Shown here piece by piece: positions 1 through 6,546 of a stretch of DNA of 10,062 nucleotides. The translations under genes were made by a program, and so were the position numbers. The stretch comes from Alphaproteobacteria bacterium UBA685 (GTDB lineage: Bacteria > Pseudomonadota > Alphaproteobacteria > Puniceispirillales > Puniceispirillaceae). Position 1 is the stretch's first letter. The number at the start of each line of letters is the position of its first letter. Under the pieces are notes generated by a model that was given only the letters and a program-made list of their open reading frames with translations, did no database searches and was not told the DNA's origin. Location: contig DBMZ01000088.1 in assembly GCA_002299005.1 (NCBI GenBank), positions 1-10,062 of the forward strand. The letters run 5' to 3'.

Positions 1-258
1 TGGTGTGGCGGTGATGGTCAGGGCATTGATTTTGCGGCGGGCAATATTGCGGGCTTCATCGATGTCCATGCGGTCGGCATCACCGATGGTTTCATACTGC
101 CTGATCTGATTGCGCGTCGCATTAAGGACAAAACGGCGGCACCCTGTTGGTGTCACCCGCAAAAATAATCCTTTCAATTTTTTATCACGAATGATAAAAG
201 TCTTACTTCGAGGCAAGGCTATCTTTAAGAGGTTTTGTGTGAGCGTACGGGTTATCAT
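1..258 (-). CDS. Tyrosine recombinase (phage/island integrase), N-terminal part, runs off the left edge
   Basis: The first 86 codons are present, reading leftward out of the window. The start is well supported: AAGGAG lies 6 nt before the ATG at 258. Residues about 13-80 look like the N-terminal arm-type DNA-binding domain (DUF4102 type) of P4-like integrases: a short FIIRDKKLKGLFLRVTPTG block, then a YETIGDADRMDIDEARNIAARK block, matching the family pattern of D-x-KLxGL-xLRV-xPxG followed by LG...(L/D)xEAR. In known members this domain binds arm sites of the attachment region, and a C-terminal catalytic domain with the R-H-R-Y residues cuts and rejoins DNA; that part lies outside the window, so activity cannot be judged. 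The gene lies about 100 bp from a tRNA-Gly gene, a common target of this family. Family call fairly sure; full length and function unknown. Confidence 0.8.
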   Translation of the reverse strand, partial: MITRTLTQNLLKIALPRSKTFIIRDKKLKGLFLRVTPTGCRRFVLNATRNQIRQYETIGDADRMDIDEARNIARRKINALTITATP

Positions 259-280
259 ATTCGTCTCCTTTTTTGGGCAA

Positions 281-295
281 AATTCATGTTGAATT
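281..295. promoter_or_regulatory. Perfect 6-bp inverted repeat, possible operator before the integrase gene
   Basis: AATTCA-TGT-TGAATT is a 15-bp dyad 22 bp upstream of the integrase start codon, between the integrase and the tRNA-Gly gene. Its position would suit a repressor or recombination-accessory protein acting on the integrase promoter. This is inferred from symmetry and position only; a chance palindrome in AT-rich DNA is possible. Confidence 0.3.
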
Positions 296-318
296 CAGCC
301 TTGGGAAAAAAATACGAT
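289..318 (+). promoter_or_regulatory. Possible sigma-70 promoter for tRNA-Gly
   Basis: TTGAAT (289-294) and TACGAT (313-318) are spaced 18 bp apart, and would start transcription some 35 nt before the tRNA. The match is moderate, and other pairings such as TTGGGA at 301 are possible. Its -35 element overlaps the right half of the 281-295 dyad. Confidence 0.3.
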
Positions 319-360
319 GATGATTTACTCAATGTTCTCAGATAGATAGCAACCAAAGTT

Positions 361-434
361 GCGGCTGTGGTGTAGTGGTAGCACAAGAGCCTTCCAAGCT
401 CTTAGGGCCAGTTCAAGTCTGGTCAGCCGCTCCA
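361..434 (+). tRNA. tRNA-Gly (anticodon UCC), CCA encoded
   Basis: A full cloverleaf can be drawn. The acceptor stem GCGGCTG (361-367) pairs perfectly with CAGCCGC (424-430), followed by discriminator T431 and an encoded CCA (432-434). The anticodon stem AGAGC/GCTCT (386-390/398-402) encloses loop CTTCCAA with anticodon TCC at 393-395, which reads GGA and GGG. The T arm GCCAG/CTGGT (407-411/419-423, one G-U pair) encloses TTCAAGT. The D-arm carries the usual GGTAGCAC-type sequence. The gene has no obvious plus-strand terminator. It neighbours an integrase gene and is a likely integration target. Confidence 0.96.
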
Positions 435-448
435 ACTTTCCTATTATC
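423..448. repeat. Split direct repeat, copy 1 (tRNA-Gly 3' end plus downstream flank)
   Basis: TCAGCCGC (423-430, acceptor strand of the tRNA) and CCTATTATC (440-448) are separated by nine bases here. The same two blocks recur directly joined at 1153-1169, on the far side of msrA. This suggests a duplicated attachment-like sequence with a 9-bp deletion in the second copy. It is read directly from the sequence; the origin is inferred. Confidence 0.45.
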
Positions 449-452
449 CAAA

Positions 453-486
453 TAAAAAACCGCTACGCCCATTTCAGGCGTAACGG
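453..486 (-). terminator. Rho-independent terminator of msrA
   Basis: On the minus strand a 10-bp stem (460-469 with 477-486, one mismatch, 7-nt loop) is followed by six T's (complement of 454-459). It lies about 30 nt beyond the msrA stop codon, between msrA and the convergent tRNA gene, and so should end msrA transcription before it reaches the tRNA antisense strand. Confidence 0.75.
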
Positions 487-498
487 CTGATACTATAC

Positions 499-525
499 CC
501 CTAGCTATCTGGCCCTAGCTATCTG
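499..525. repeat. Tandem 14-bp duplication over the msrA stop codon
   Basis: The 13-mer CCCTAGCTATCTG occurs at 499-511 and again at 513-525, a 14-bp period. The right copy contains the msrA stop codon (TAG, 515-517) and the left copy lies just after it. The likely origin is replication slippage, which duplicated the end of the gene without changing the protein. Confidence 0.7.
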
Positions 526-1135
526 CGTTCAACGCCCTAACGCGTGCATCACGCCCGCATGTTGTGCGGTAAAACTTATAGCGGAAGGGGTTTTTCAGAT
601 AATAATCCTGATGATACTGTTCTGCTGGCCAGAATTTTACATCATCCTCAATCGGCACAACCGACGTATCAGGCGCAAGCGCTTCGGCTATCATCCGCTC
701 TTCATCACTTTTGACATGTATCGCCGGCGTATAGGCCCTGCCCCTATCACAGAATTGCCCGCTATCATCTTGATAATCGACATGGCGATAATAATAATCA
801 ATCAGCTCCTCAAAAGAGATGGCCTCAGGGTCATAATGAACTTGCACCACTTCGCGATAACCGGCGTGAGATTGATAGGTTGGATTAGCCTTATCACCGC
901 CCGCATAGCCAGACACCACCTCATAGATAGCATCTAGTTTTTCATAATCCTTTTCGATGCACCAAAAACAGCCACCGGCCAAAATCACACTTTGTGCCCC
1001 ATCGGGCAGATTTTCGGCAAATTCGCCGTAAGATGAGCCTGCCTGTGCCGGCGCCATAGAGGCGCTCACGATTATCCCAAGCGCAAGAGACCCCCATAAT
1101 GTTGCCATCTTTGAACGCAATTTGTTTGTTTGCAT
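515..1135 (-). CDS. msrA: Peptide-methionine (S)-S-oxide reductase MsrA, probably exported
   Basis: MsrA reduces the S-epimer of methionine sulfoxide, free or in oxidised proteins, back to methionine. The 206-residue product starts with a signal-peptide-like segment: basic residues (K5, R7, K9), a hydrophobic stretch about 11-28, then A-x-A sites (PAQAG) near residue 32, so it probably acts in the periplasm. The catalytic motif GCFWC (55-59) holds nucleophile Cys56; the GCFWC variant adds Cys59. Other family marks are GYAGG (77-81), AEQYHQDYY (171-179), and further cysteines at 129 and 193, the latter in the C-terminal tail and a likely resolving Cys. The start at 1135 has an AAAGG ribosome site 9 nt upstream. 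The gene is single, convergent with tRNA-Gly and divergent from amtB. It lies between two copies of a tRNA-derived repeat, so it could be an acquired gene. Family call very sure; export likely. Confidence 0.94.
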   Translation of the reverse strand: MQTNKLRSKMATLWGSLALGIIVSASMAPAQAGSSYGEFAENLPDGAQSVILAGGCFWCIEKDYEKLDAIYEVVSGYAGGDKANPTYQSHAGYREVVQVHYDPEAISFEELIDYYYRHVDYQDDSGQFCDRGRAYTPAIHVKSDEERMIAEALAPDTSVVPIEDDVKFWPAEQYHQDYYLKNPFRYKFYRTTCGRDARVRALNADS

Positions 1136-1152
1136 TTGTCAGCACCTTTCTC

Positions 1153-1169
1153 TCAGCCGCCCTATTATC
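1153..1169. repeat. Split direct repeat, copy 2 (upstream of msrA)
   Basis: TCAGCCGC and CCTATTATC directly adjoin here. Together they match the tRNA-Gly 3' end (423-430) and its flank (440-448), with the nine intervening bases missing. The copy sits 18 bp upstream of the msrA start codon, so msrA is flanked on both sides by the repeat. Compatible with an old site-specific insertion or duplication. Confidence 0.45.
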
Positions 1170-1403
1170 TAAGCGCGCTATGTTGATGTTCATTTCGTCA
1201 AAACGACAGATTCAAGCTGTCTCACCAAACTTCCAATAGTCTATCATCCTGCATGAATGAGGCCATTATACGACCGGTTAACGCTTTTTTCGGCCATAAT
1301 TATGACGCCTAAATCAGAAAACACGCCTATATTTGCATACAAATTAGGCATTTTATCCAATTACTGCTTAAATAATAATCATAATTCAAAATTTTGCTCA
1401 GGG

Positions 1404-1419
1404 CGGTGCATTTCCTGCA
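1404..1419 (+). promoter_or_regulatory. Candidate sigma-54 (RpoN) promoter for amtB-glnK
   Basis: CGGTGCATTTCCTGCA keeps the hallmark GG (1405-1406) and GC (1417-1418) dinucleotides exactly 10 bp apart, as in the TGGCAC-N5-TTGCA consensus; the -12 part TGCA fits well and the -24 part is weaker. Transcription would start near 1430, about 80 nt before amtB. Ammonium transporter/P-II operons are classic NtrC/sigma-54 targets under nitrogen limitation, which makes the match more credible. No clear paired NtrC sites were found upstream. Confidence 0.4.
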
Positions 1420-1510
1420 TCTCTGCAAGGGCGCTATGCTAGCAGGGAAGGCTAAGAATTTACGCCTTGGTGCGTTAATAGATCACAAATTTTGTAAGAG
1501 TGAGTATAAA

Positions 1511-2791
1511 ATGTTTCGTAAAATCGCGCTAACGATGGGCCTTATTGCCCTCACGCCTTCACTGGCATTTGCGGCTTTGGACACAGGCGATACAGCCTGG
1601 ATCACCACAGCCACTGCCCTTGTTCTATTCATGACATTGCCTGGCCTAGCCTTGTTCTATGCCGGTCTTGTTCAGCCAAAGAATGTTGTGTCAGTCTTGA
1701 TGCATCACTTCGCGGTGGCTTGTTTATGTTCTGTTTTGTGGGTGGTTGCTGGCTATTCAATTGCTTTTTCAGGTGGCGGCGCTTGGTTCGGCGATTTGAG
1801 CAATTTGTTCATGACACAAATCACAATGGACAGCCTATCAGGCACAATTCCTGAATCACTATTTGCCGCGTTCCAGATGACTTTTGCGGTTATCACACCT
1901 GCGCTTGTTATTGGCGCTTATGTAGAACGCATCAAATTCTCAGCTGTTTTGATTTTCTCAGGCCTATGGTTGCTTGTGGTATATGCCCCTGTGACACATT
2001 GGATTTGGGGCGGCGGCATCATGGCAGGCTGGGGCGTGCTTGATTTTGCTGGCGGCATCGTGGTTCACGCCACAGCAGGTACAGCCGCGCTTGTCGCAGC
2101 TATCGTGCTTGGTAAGCGTCGCAGCTTCCCATCATCTGTTCAACCACCACATAGCCCAATCCTAACAATGATTGGCGCAAGCATGTTGTGGGTTGGCTGG
2201 TTTGGCTTTAATGGCGGCTCAGCTCTTGGCGCAGGCCAGAGCGCTGCTATGGCGATTATGGTCACACATATCTCAGCGGCTGTTGCTTCATTGGTATGGA
2301 TGTTCATCGAATGGCGCCGTTTTGGCAGACCATCATTGGTTGGCATGGTAACAGGTATGGTCGCAGGTCTTGCAACCGTAACACCTGCTTCAGGCTTCAT
2401 CGGTGTACCTGGTGGCATCATCCTTGGTCTTGCGGGCGGTTATGTCTGTTATGTCGCTGTTGACCTTATCAGAGGCAAGTTGAAGATTGATGATTCATTG
2501 GATGTATTCGCAGTCCACGGTGTCGGCGGTATCCTTGGCTCATTGCTTGTCGCTGTATTGGCAACCGAAGCTTTCTCAGGCACAGGCCTTGGCGAAGGCG
2601 TCAGCGTTGCCTCACAGCTTTCAGTCCAAGCTATGTCAATTGCCATCACTGTTGTCTGGACAGCGGTCGCTTCATACGCCATCTTTAAAATTGCCGGCCT
2701 TGTGAGCGGTGGTATCCGTGTGGAAGAGATGGAAGAAATTGAAGGCCTTGATCTGACACAACATGGTGAACGTGGCTATCACAATAGCTAA
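1511..2791 (+). CDS. amtB: Ammonium transporter AmtB
   Basis: This inner-membrane channel carries ammonium/ammonia into the cell when nitrogen is scarce. The 426-residue protein begins with a cleavable-looking signal peptide (MFRKIALTMG..., cleavage after AFA near residue 21) and continues with the usual hydrophobic transmembrane pattern of the family. Key residues by comparison with E. coli AmtB: pore twin histidines H186 (DFAGGIVVH) and H336 (DVFAVHGVGG), gate phenylalanines F125 and F233, and W166 of the external binding site. The C-terminal tail (about 403-426, VEEMEEIEGLDLTQHGERGY) is the cytoplasmic segment that docks the P-II protein. Starting at 1394 would add 39 residues before the signal peptide and place the start upstream of the likely transcription start, so 1511 is chosen; its ribosome site is weak (AAGAG about 10 nt away). 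It is followed by glnK after 29 bp. Confidence 0.96.
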   Translation: MFRKIALTMGLIALTPSLAFAALDTGDTAWITTATALVLFMTLPGLALFYAGLVQPKNVVSVLMHHFAVACLCSVLWVVAGYSIAFSGGGAWFGDLSNLFMTQITMDSLSGTIPESLFAAFQMTFAVITPALVIGAYVERIKFSAVLIFSGLWLLVVYAPVTHWIWGGGIMAGWGVLDFAGGIVVHATAGTAALVAAIVLGKRRSFPSSVQPPHSPILTMIGASMLWVGWFGFNGGSALGAGQSAAMAIMVTHISAAVASLVWMFIEWRRFGRPSLVGMVTGMVAGLATVTPASGFIGVPGGIILGLAGGYVCYVAVDLIRGKLKIDDSLDVFAVHGVGGILGSLLVAVLATEAFSGTGLGEGVSVASQLSVQAMSIAITVVWTAVASYAIFKIAGLVSGGIRVEEMEEIEGLDLTQHGERGYHNS

Positions 2792-2820
2792 GCATTCGCG
2801 CTAAGAAAGAGAGAGACAAA

Positions 2821-3162
2821 ATGAAATATATCATTGCTATTATCAAACCTTTCAAGCTAGACGACGTTCGTGAAGCGTTGATGAGCCAAGGTGTCGAAGG
2901 CCTAACAGTATCAGAGGTCAAAGGTTTTGGCCGTCAACGTGGTCAGACTGAGATCTATCGCGGTGCTGAATATGATGTGGCCTTTGTACCAAAGGTCAAG
3001 CTAGAGATTGCTTGTAAAGCAAGCGCATCTGATGCAATTGTTGCCACCCTCAAAGAAGCCGCTGGCACTGATAAAATCGGTGACGGTAAGATCTTTGTGA
3101 TGGATTTGGAGCAAGCGCATCGTATCCGCACAGGCGAGACGGATGATGAAGCGTTAAGCTAA
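2821..3162 (+). CDS. glnK: Nitrogen regulatory P-II protein (GlnK/GlnB)
   Basis: P-II trimers sense ATP/ADP, 2-oxoglutarate and, through uridylylation, glutamine; bound to the membrane they plug AmtB when ammonium is plentiful. The 113-residue product has the normal family length. Visible marks are the N-terminal MKYIIAIIKPFKLDDV strand-helix, the T-loop YRGAEY with uridylylation target Tyr51 and Arg47, the GDGKIFV signature (87-93, Lys90), and RIRTGE (101-106) contacting nucleotide. A purine-rich ribosome site (GAGAGAG) precedes the ATG. It is co-transcribed with amtB, which favours the GlnK role, though sequence alone does not separate GlnK from GlnB. The order amtB then glnK is the reverse of the common one. 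Family call very sure; symbol rests on context. Confidence 0.93.
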   Translation: MKYIIAIIKPFKLDDVREALMSQGVEGLTVSEVKGFGRQRGQTEIYRGAEYDVAFVPKVKLEIACKASASDAIVATLKEAAGTDKIGDGKIFVMDLEQAHRIRTGETDDEALS

Positions 3163-3184
3163 GTCATCCTAGCTGATAATTTTT

Positions 3185-4318
3185 CTAAGAGGGCTCTTGC
3201 TTGGCAAGGGCCCTTTTCCATTCTGCCTCAATCTCTTGATTTGAGGAAGGCTGATAGAGGGCATGTAAATCATCACGGCTTATCAGCCTCGATAGCGCCC
3301 AAATCGCCATGCCGTGCACAAGCCCCATCTCACTGTCAAGATAGGGGCGCACAAGCGGGGCAAGTGAGGCATCGCCGGAATTACCAACAGCGATAAGCAC
3401 ATTGCGCATAAACCGCTCAAATCCCGCACGCCTGACAGGCATGGACGCAAATTTCGACCGGAAACCAGCCTCATCTAGCATCAGTAATTCAGACAAAGGA
3501 TAGAGCGCCGGATCATGCTTTGGCTGGAGCTTTATCGTCGCAGAAACTTGGGCAAATTTGTTCCAAGGGCAAACCGCGAGGCAATCATCACAGCCAAAGA
3601 TACGGTTACCGATCGCGGTGCGAAATTCAGGCGCGATTTGGCTTTTTTGCTCGATCGTCATATAGGATATACAACGCCGCGCATCGAGCTGGTAAGGCGC
3701 AGGGAAGGCATTTGTGGGGCAGATATCAAGGCACGCTGTGCAATTGCCGCAATGGTCACTCTCAGCTGTATCTGTCGGCAACAGCGCATCTGTTAGGATT
3801 ATGCCCAAAAACAACCAAGAGCCAAAGTCACGACTGACCAAATTTGTGTGCTTACCTTGCCAGCCAAGCCCTGATTTCTCTGCAAGCGGCTTTTCCATTA
3901 AAGGCGCGGTATCAACGAAAACCTTCACCTGACAGCCGAGTTTAGCGGCTATTTGGCCTGCCAATTGCTTCAGCTTACCTTTAATGACCTCATGATAATC
4001 ACGGCCTCTGGCATAGACAGAAATATTGCCGGCATTATGATGCGCTAAATTATCAAGCGGGTTATGGTCAGGGCCATAATTAACGCCCAAAACAATCGCC
4101 GAGCGCGCCTCTTCCCACATCGCATCAGGCGAGGCACGTCTTGTGCCTGTCTCATCAAGCCATGACATCTCACCATGATAGCCAGCGGCCACGAAATCAG
4201 CCAATCTCTTGGCCGTAATCTCTGGCAAATGCGCGGCTGTCAGGTAGCAACTATCAAAGCCATTATCGACGGCCTTTGCCTTAATCCAGCTTTGCTTATC
4301 CATGCTATCTGTCATCAT
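3185..4318 (-). CDS. queG: Epoxyqueuosine reductase QueG
   Basis: QueG performs the last step of queuosine synthesis, reducing epoxyqueuosine in the wobble position of GUN-anticodon tRNAs to queuosine, with cobalamin and two 4Fe-4S clusters. The 377-residue protein shows the catalytic VDTAP motif (135-139, Asp136), the substrate/cofactor region KSGLGWQGKHTNL (148-160), and ferredoxin-like cysteines CxxCxxCxxxC (190, 193, 196, 200) plus Cys216 and CxxCxxxC (243, 246, 250). A HEAT-like C-terminal helical part (about 300-345) helps hold tRNA. The start codon directly abuts the tgt stop (TAGATGATG), which implies translational coupling; no strong ribosome site is seen, and Met6 is an alternative start. 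It ends the kdsD-queA-tgt-queG group. Its dependence on B12 implies the cell makes or imports cobalamin. Confidence 0.95.
   Translation of the reverse strand: MMTDSMDKQSWIKAKAVDNGFDSCYLTAAHLPEITAKRLADFVAAGYHGEMSWLDETGTRRASPDAMWEEARSAIVLGVNYGPDHNPLDNLAHHNAGNISVYARGRDYHEVIKGKLKQLAGQIAAKLGCQVKVFVDTAPLMEKPLAEKSGLGWQGKHTNLVSRDFGSWLFLGIILTDALLPTDTAESDHCGNCTACLDICPTNAFPAPYQLDARRCISYMTIEQKSQIAPEFRTAIGNRIFGCDDCLAVCPWNKFAQVSATIKLQPKHDPALYPLSELLMLDEAGFRSKFASMPVRRAGFERFMRNVLIAVGNSGDASLAPLVRPYLDSEMGLVHGMAIWALSRLISRDDLHALYQPSSNQEIEAEWKRALAKQEPS
3191..3217 (+). terminator. Rho-independent terminator of amtB-glnK, inside the end of queG
   Basis: GGGCTCTTGC (3191-3200), loop TTG, then GCAAGGGCCC (3204-3213) forms a 10-bp stem with one T-G wobble, followed by TTTT (3214-3217). 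It begins 28 nt after the glnK stop. The same bases encode the last residues of QueG (LAKQEP) on the other strand, so the hairpin is at once coding and regulatory. The minus strand has no T-run after it. Confidence 0.75.
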
Positions 4319-5485
4319 CTAGAGCGGGTCAATATCACCCATCGCTTGCTGTGCCTCAAATTGGGCTTGGAAACTGGCGAAGCTACCCTGCTCAATCGCA
4401 GAGCGCATGCCAGCCATCAGATCTTGATAATACTGCAAATTATGCCACGTCAGCAACATCAGCCCCTGCACCTCATCTGCTTTGAATAGATGGTGCAAAT
4501 AAGCGCGTCCATAAAGACTGCAAGCGGGGCAAGAACAGGCCTCATCAAGGGGTCTGTCATCATCCTTATGGCGGGCATTTTTGATATTCACAGTGCCACG
4601 ATGCGTAAAGGCTTGGCCTGTGCGCCCTGAACGTGTTGGCAGAACACAGTCGAACATATCCACCCCGCGCGCAACCGCGCCGACCAAATCAGATGGCTTG
4701 CCCACGCCCATCAAATAGCGCGGCTTCTCATCCACCATCATAGGCGTGGTGAAATCGAGCGTATCAAACATCGCCTCTTGGCCCTCACCCACGGCAAGAC
4801 CGCCAATCGCATAGCCTTCAAAATCAAGCTCACGCAGTTTTTCAACAGATTCAGCACGCAGATCTTCAAACACAGAGCCTTGCACGATGCCAAATTGCCC
4901 ATAGCCTTTGCGCGCAACAAACGCATCACGTGACCGCTTGGCCCAACGCATAGATAGGCGCATAGACTCAGCCGCAACCTCATGAGTGGCAGGGTACGGG
5001 GTACATTCATCAAACGCCATCGTGATAGTCGCATCTAATTTATGCTGAATATCGGTTGAAATCTCAGGGCTTAGGCGATGGGCAGAGCCATCTAGGTGCG
5101 ATTTGAAGGTCACACCATCTTCATCAATCTTGCGCAAAGCACCGAGAGACATCACCTGAAAGCCGCCTGAATCCGTCAATAATGGCTTATGCCAGCCCAT
5201 CATCTTGCGGACACCGCCAAGACGCTCAACGCGGTCAGGGCCGGGGCGTAACATCAGATGATACGTGTTCGACAGGATAATCTCAGCCCCGGTAGAAGCC
5301 ACAGATTGCGGCATCATCGCCTTGACCGAAGCCGCTGTGCCAACAGGCATAAAGACAGGCGTTTGGATGGTGCCCCAAGCCGTTTTAACCTCACCGCGGC
5401 GCGCCATGCCATCTGTGGCTTTGAGTGTAAAGCCAAAGTCATTCTCAGGCACAGTCGGGAAAGCATCTCGCTCGAATAAGGTCAT
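4319..5485 (-). CDS. tgt: Queuine/preQ1 tRNA-guanine transglycosylase Tgt
   Basis: Tgt swaps guanine-34 in tRNA-Asp, -Asn, -His and -Tyr for preQ1, the committing step of queuosine formation on tRNA. In the 388-residue form: [11 protein letters not shown] near 104-114 (Asp105), DECTPYP with Asp159, GIVQG, GGLAVGE, the nucleophile Asp279 in [13 protein letters not shown], and zinc ligands Cys317, Cys319, Cys322 and His348. These are within one residue of Z. mobilis Tgt numbering (D280, C318, C320, C323, H349). I chose the ATG at 5485 because it overlaps the queA stop as ATGA and has GGAGC about 10 nt upstream; a start at 5509 would add eight residues and overlap queA by 28 nt. Translation is probably coupled to queA and onward to queG. 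Confidence 0.96.
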   Translation of the reverse strand: MTLFERDAFPTVPENDFGFTLKATDGMARRGEVKTAWGTIQTPVFMPVGTAASVKAMMPQSVASTGAEIILSNTYHLMLRPGPDRVERLGGVRKMMGWHKPLLTDSGGFQVMSLGALRKIDEDGVTFKSHLDGSAHRLSPEISTDIQHKLDATITMAFDECTPYPATHEVAAESMRLSMRWAKRSRDAFVARKGYGQFGIVQGSVFEDLRAESVEKLRELDFEGYAIGGLAVGEGQEAMFDTLDFTTPMMVDEKPRYLMGVGKPSDLVGAVARGVDMFDCVLPTRSGRTGQAFTHRGTVNIKNARHKDDDRPLDEACSCPACSLYGRAYLHHLFKADEVQGLMLLTWHNLQYYQDLMAGMRSAIEQGSFASFQAQFEAQQAMGDIDPL

Positions 5486-6519
5486 GATGTGTGACGCTCC
5501 AATAAACACGCATCGCCATAGCTGAAGAAACGATATTTTTCCTCAACCGCACAGCGATAGGTTTCCTTCATAAAATCATAGCCCGAAAAAGCACTTACCA
5601 GCATCAGTAAAGTGGATTTCGGCAAGTGAAAATTGGTCATGAGCATATCCGCAGACCCGATTTGAAAGCCGGGTGTGATAAAAATATCTGTCTCACCTGA
5701 AAAGGCCTCAAAGCGCCCGAACTTCTGCCAGATAGTCTCAAGAATGCGCAAAGAGGTGGTGCCAACACAGATAATGCGCTTGCCATTTGCGCGCGCCTCA
5801 TTGAGCTGGTCTGCGACCGCCTTATTAAGCGCGCCCCATTCGGAATGCATCTTATGTTCCGAGATATTATCGACCTTCACCGGCAAGAACGTCCCTGCCC
5901 CGACATGCAAGGTGACCTCTGCCAGACTAACGCCTTTGTCTGTTAGCCTATTACGCAACTCATCGGTAAAGTGAAGCCCTGCGGTTGGCGCGGCAACGGC
6001 CCCGCTATGACGCGCGAATAATGTCTGATAATGCGCATCATCTTGCTCATCAGGCCCTGCGTCTCTTTTGATATAAGGCGGCAAAGGCATCGCGCCTTGC
6101 GCCAAGATAGCGTCATCAAGCGCGGTGCCAGAGACTGAAAAGGCAATCTCAACGCCGCCGCCCTCTTCAACAGCCACAACCTCACAGCTAAGCCCCTCTT
6201 TGAAGGTAACCACTGTGCCAATAGGGCATTTTTTGGCTGGCTTAGCAAAGGCTGTCCATCTATCGGGCGCGGTGCGCTTTAACAGCGTAAAACGTGCCTG
6301 CCCTGCGCCTCTTGTGCCATGCATTAAGGCCGGAATAACCTTGGTGTTATTCACGACCAAAACATCGCCCTCTTGCAAGATGGCGGGCAAATCGCCGATT
6401 GTTTGATGTTGATGGCTTTGATTAAGACAATTGAGCAAGCGGGCACTATCGCGCGGGCTTGCTGGATGTTGCGCAATCAATTCGGGTGGCAGGTTATAAT
6501 CAAAATCACTTAACTGCAT
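5482..6519 (-). CDS. queA: S-adenosylmethionine:tRNA ribosyltransferase-isomerase QueA
   Basis: QueA moves and isomerises the ribosyl part of SAM onto preQ1-tRNA, giving epoxyqueuosine, the substrate of QueG. The 345-residue length is normal. Family blocks are [15 protein letters not shown] (5-19), [14 protein letters not shown] (51-64), APTAGLHFT (177-185), [11 protein letters not shown] (204-214), GTTSLRILE (253-261), TPGFQ (282-286) and [19 protein letters not shown] (295-313). An in-frame TGA lies only two codons before the ATG, so no earlier start is possible, and the preceding bases (CCCCCC) contain no ribosome site; expression may rely on coupling to kdsD upstream. The stop overlaps the tgt start by 4 nt. 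Confidence 0.96.
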   Translation of the reverse strand: MQLSDFDYNLPPELIAQHPASPRDSARLLNCLNQSHQHQTIGDLPAILQEGDVLVVNNTKVIPALMHGTRGAGQARFTLLKRTAPDRWTAFAKPAKKCPIGTVVTFKEGLSCEVVAVEEGGGVEIAFSVSGTALDDAILAQGAMPLPPYIKRDAGPDEQDDAHYQTLFARHSGAVAAPTAGLHFTDELRNRLTDKGVSLAEVTLHVGAGTFLPVKVDNISEHKMHSEWGALNKAVADQLNEARANGKRIICVGTTSLRILETIWQKFGRFEAFSGETDIFITPGFQIGSADMLMTNFHLPKSTLLMLVSAFSGYDFMKETYRCAVEEKYRFFSYGDACLLERHTS

Positions 6520-6546
6520 GGGGGGTCACAATTTCAACTAATCGCA

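Larger units (their letters stand above)
1136..1510. other. 375-bp divergent intergenic region between msrA and amtB
   Basis: The left part holds the msrA ribosome site and the second split-repeat copy (1153-1169). A weak inverted repeat GACAG/CTGTC lies at 1205-1221. The stretch from about 1290 to 1400 is markedly AT-rich, as expected of a promoter or bendable enhancer region. A sigma-54-like element follows at 1404-1419. I see no convincing small gene; the short reading frames here have no recognisable protein features. Confidence 0.6.

Noticed and set aside
110..292. Plus-strand open frame of 60 codons
   Set aside because: It is antisense to the integrase N-terminus, which has a clear ribosome site and domain match.
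339..524. AGATAGC (344-350) and GCTATCT (504-510, 518-524) as an inverted repeat around tRNA-Gly
   Set aside because: Only seven bases match, in AT-rich DNA, so it is not distinguishable from chance.
611..937. Plus-strand open frame of 108 codons
   Set aside because: It is the antisense shadow of msrA, whose catalytic motifs are certain.
942..1193. Minus-strand open frame overlapping the msrA 5' end
   Set aside because: It is an alternative frame across the msrA signal-peptide region with no recognisable domain.
1205..1221. GACAG/CTGTC inverted repeat as an operator or terminator
   Set aside because: Five-base arms with no T-run and no known operator pattern.
1257..1442. Possible small gene in the msrA-amtB gap
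   Set aside because: No ribosome site or family resemblance; it crosses the AT-rich control region and the sigma-54-like element.
4960..4980. Another TCAGCCGC copy, inside tgt, as a third attachment-like repeat
   Set aside because: Only the 8-mer matches, without the CCTATTATC block, within conserved coding sequence.
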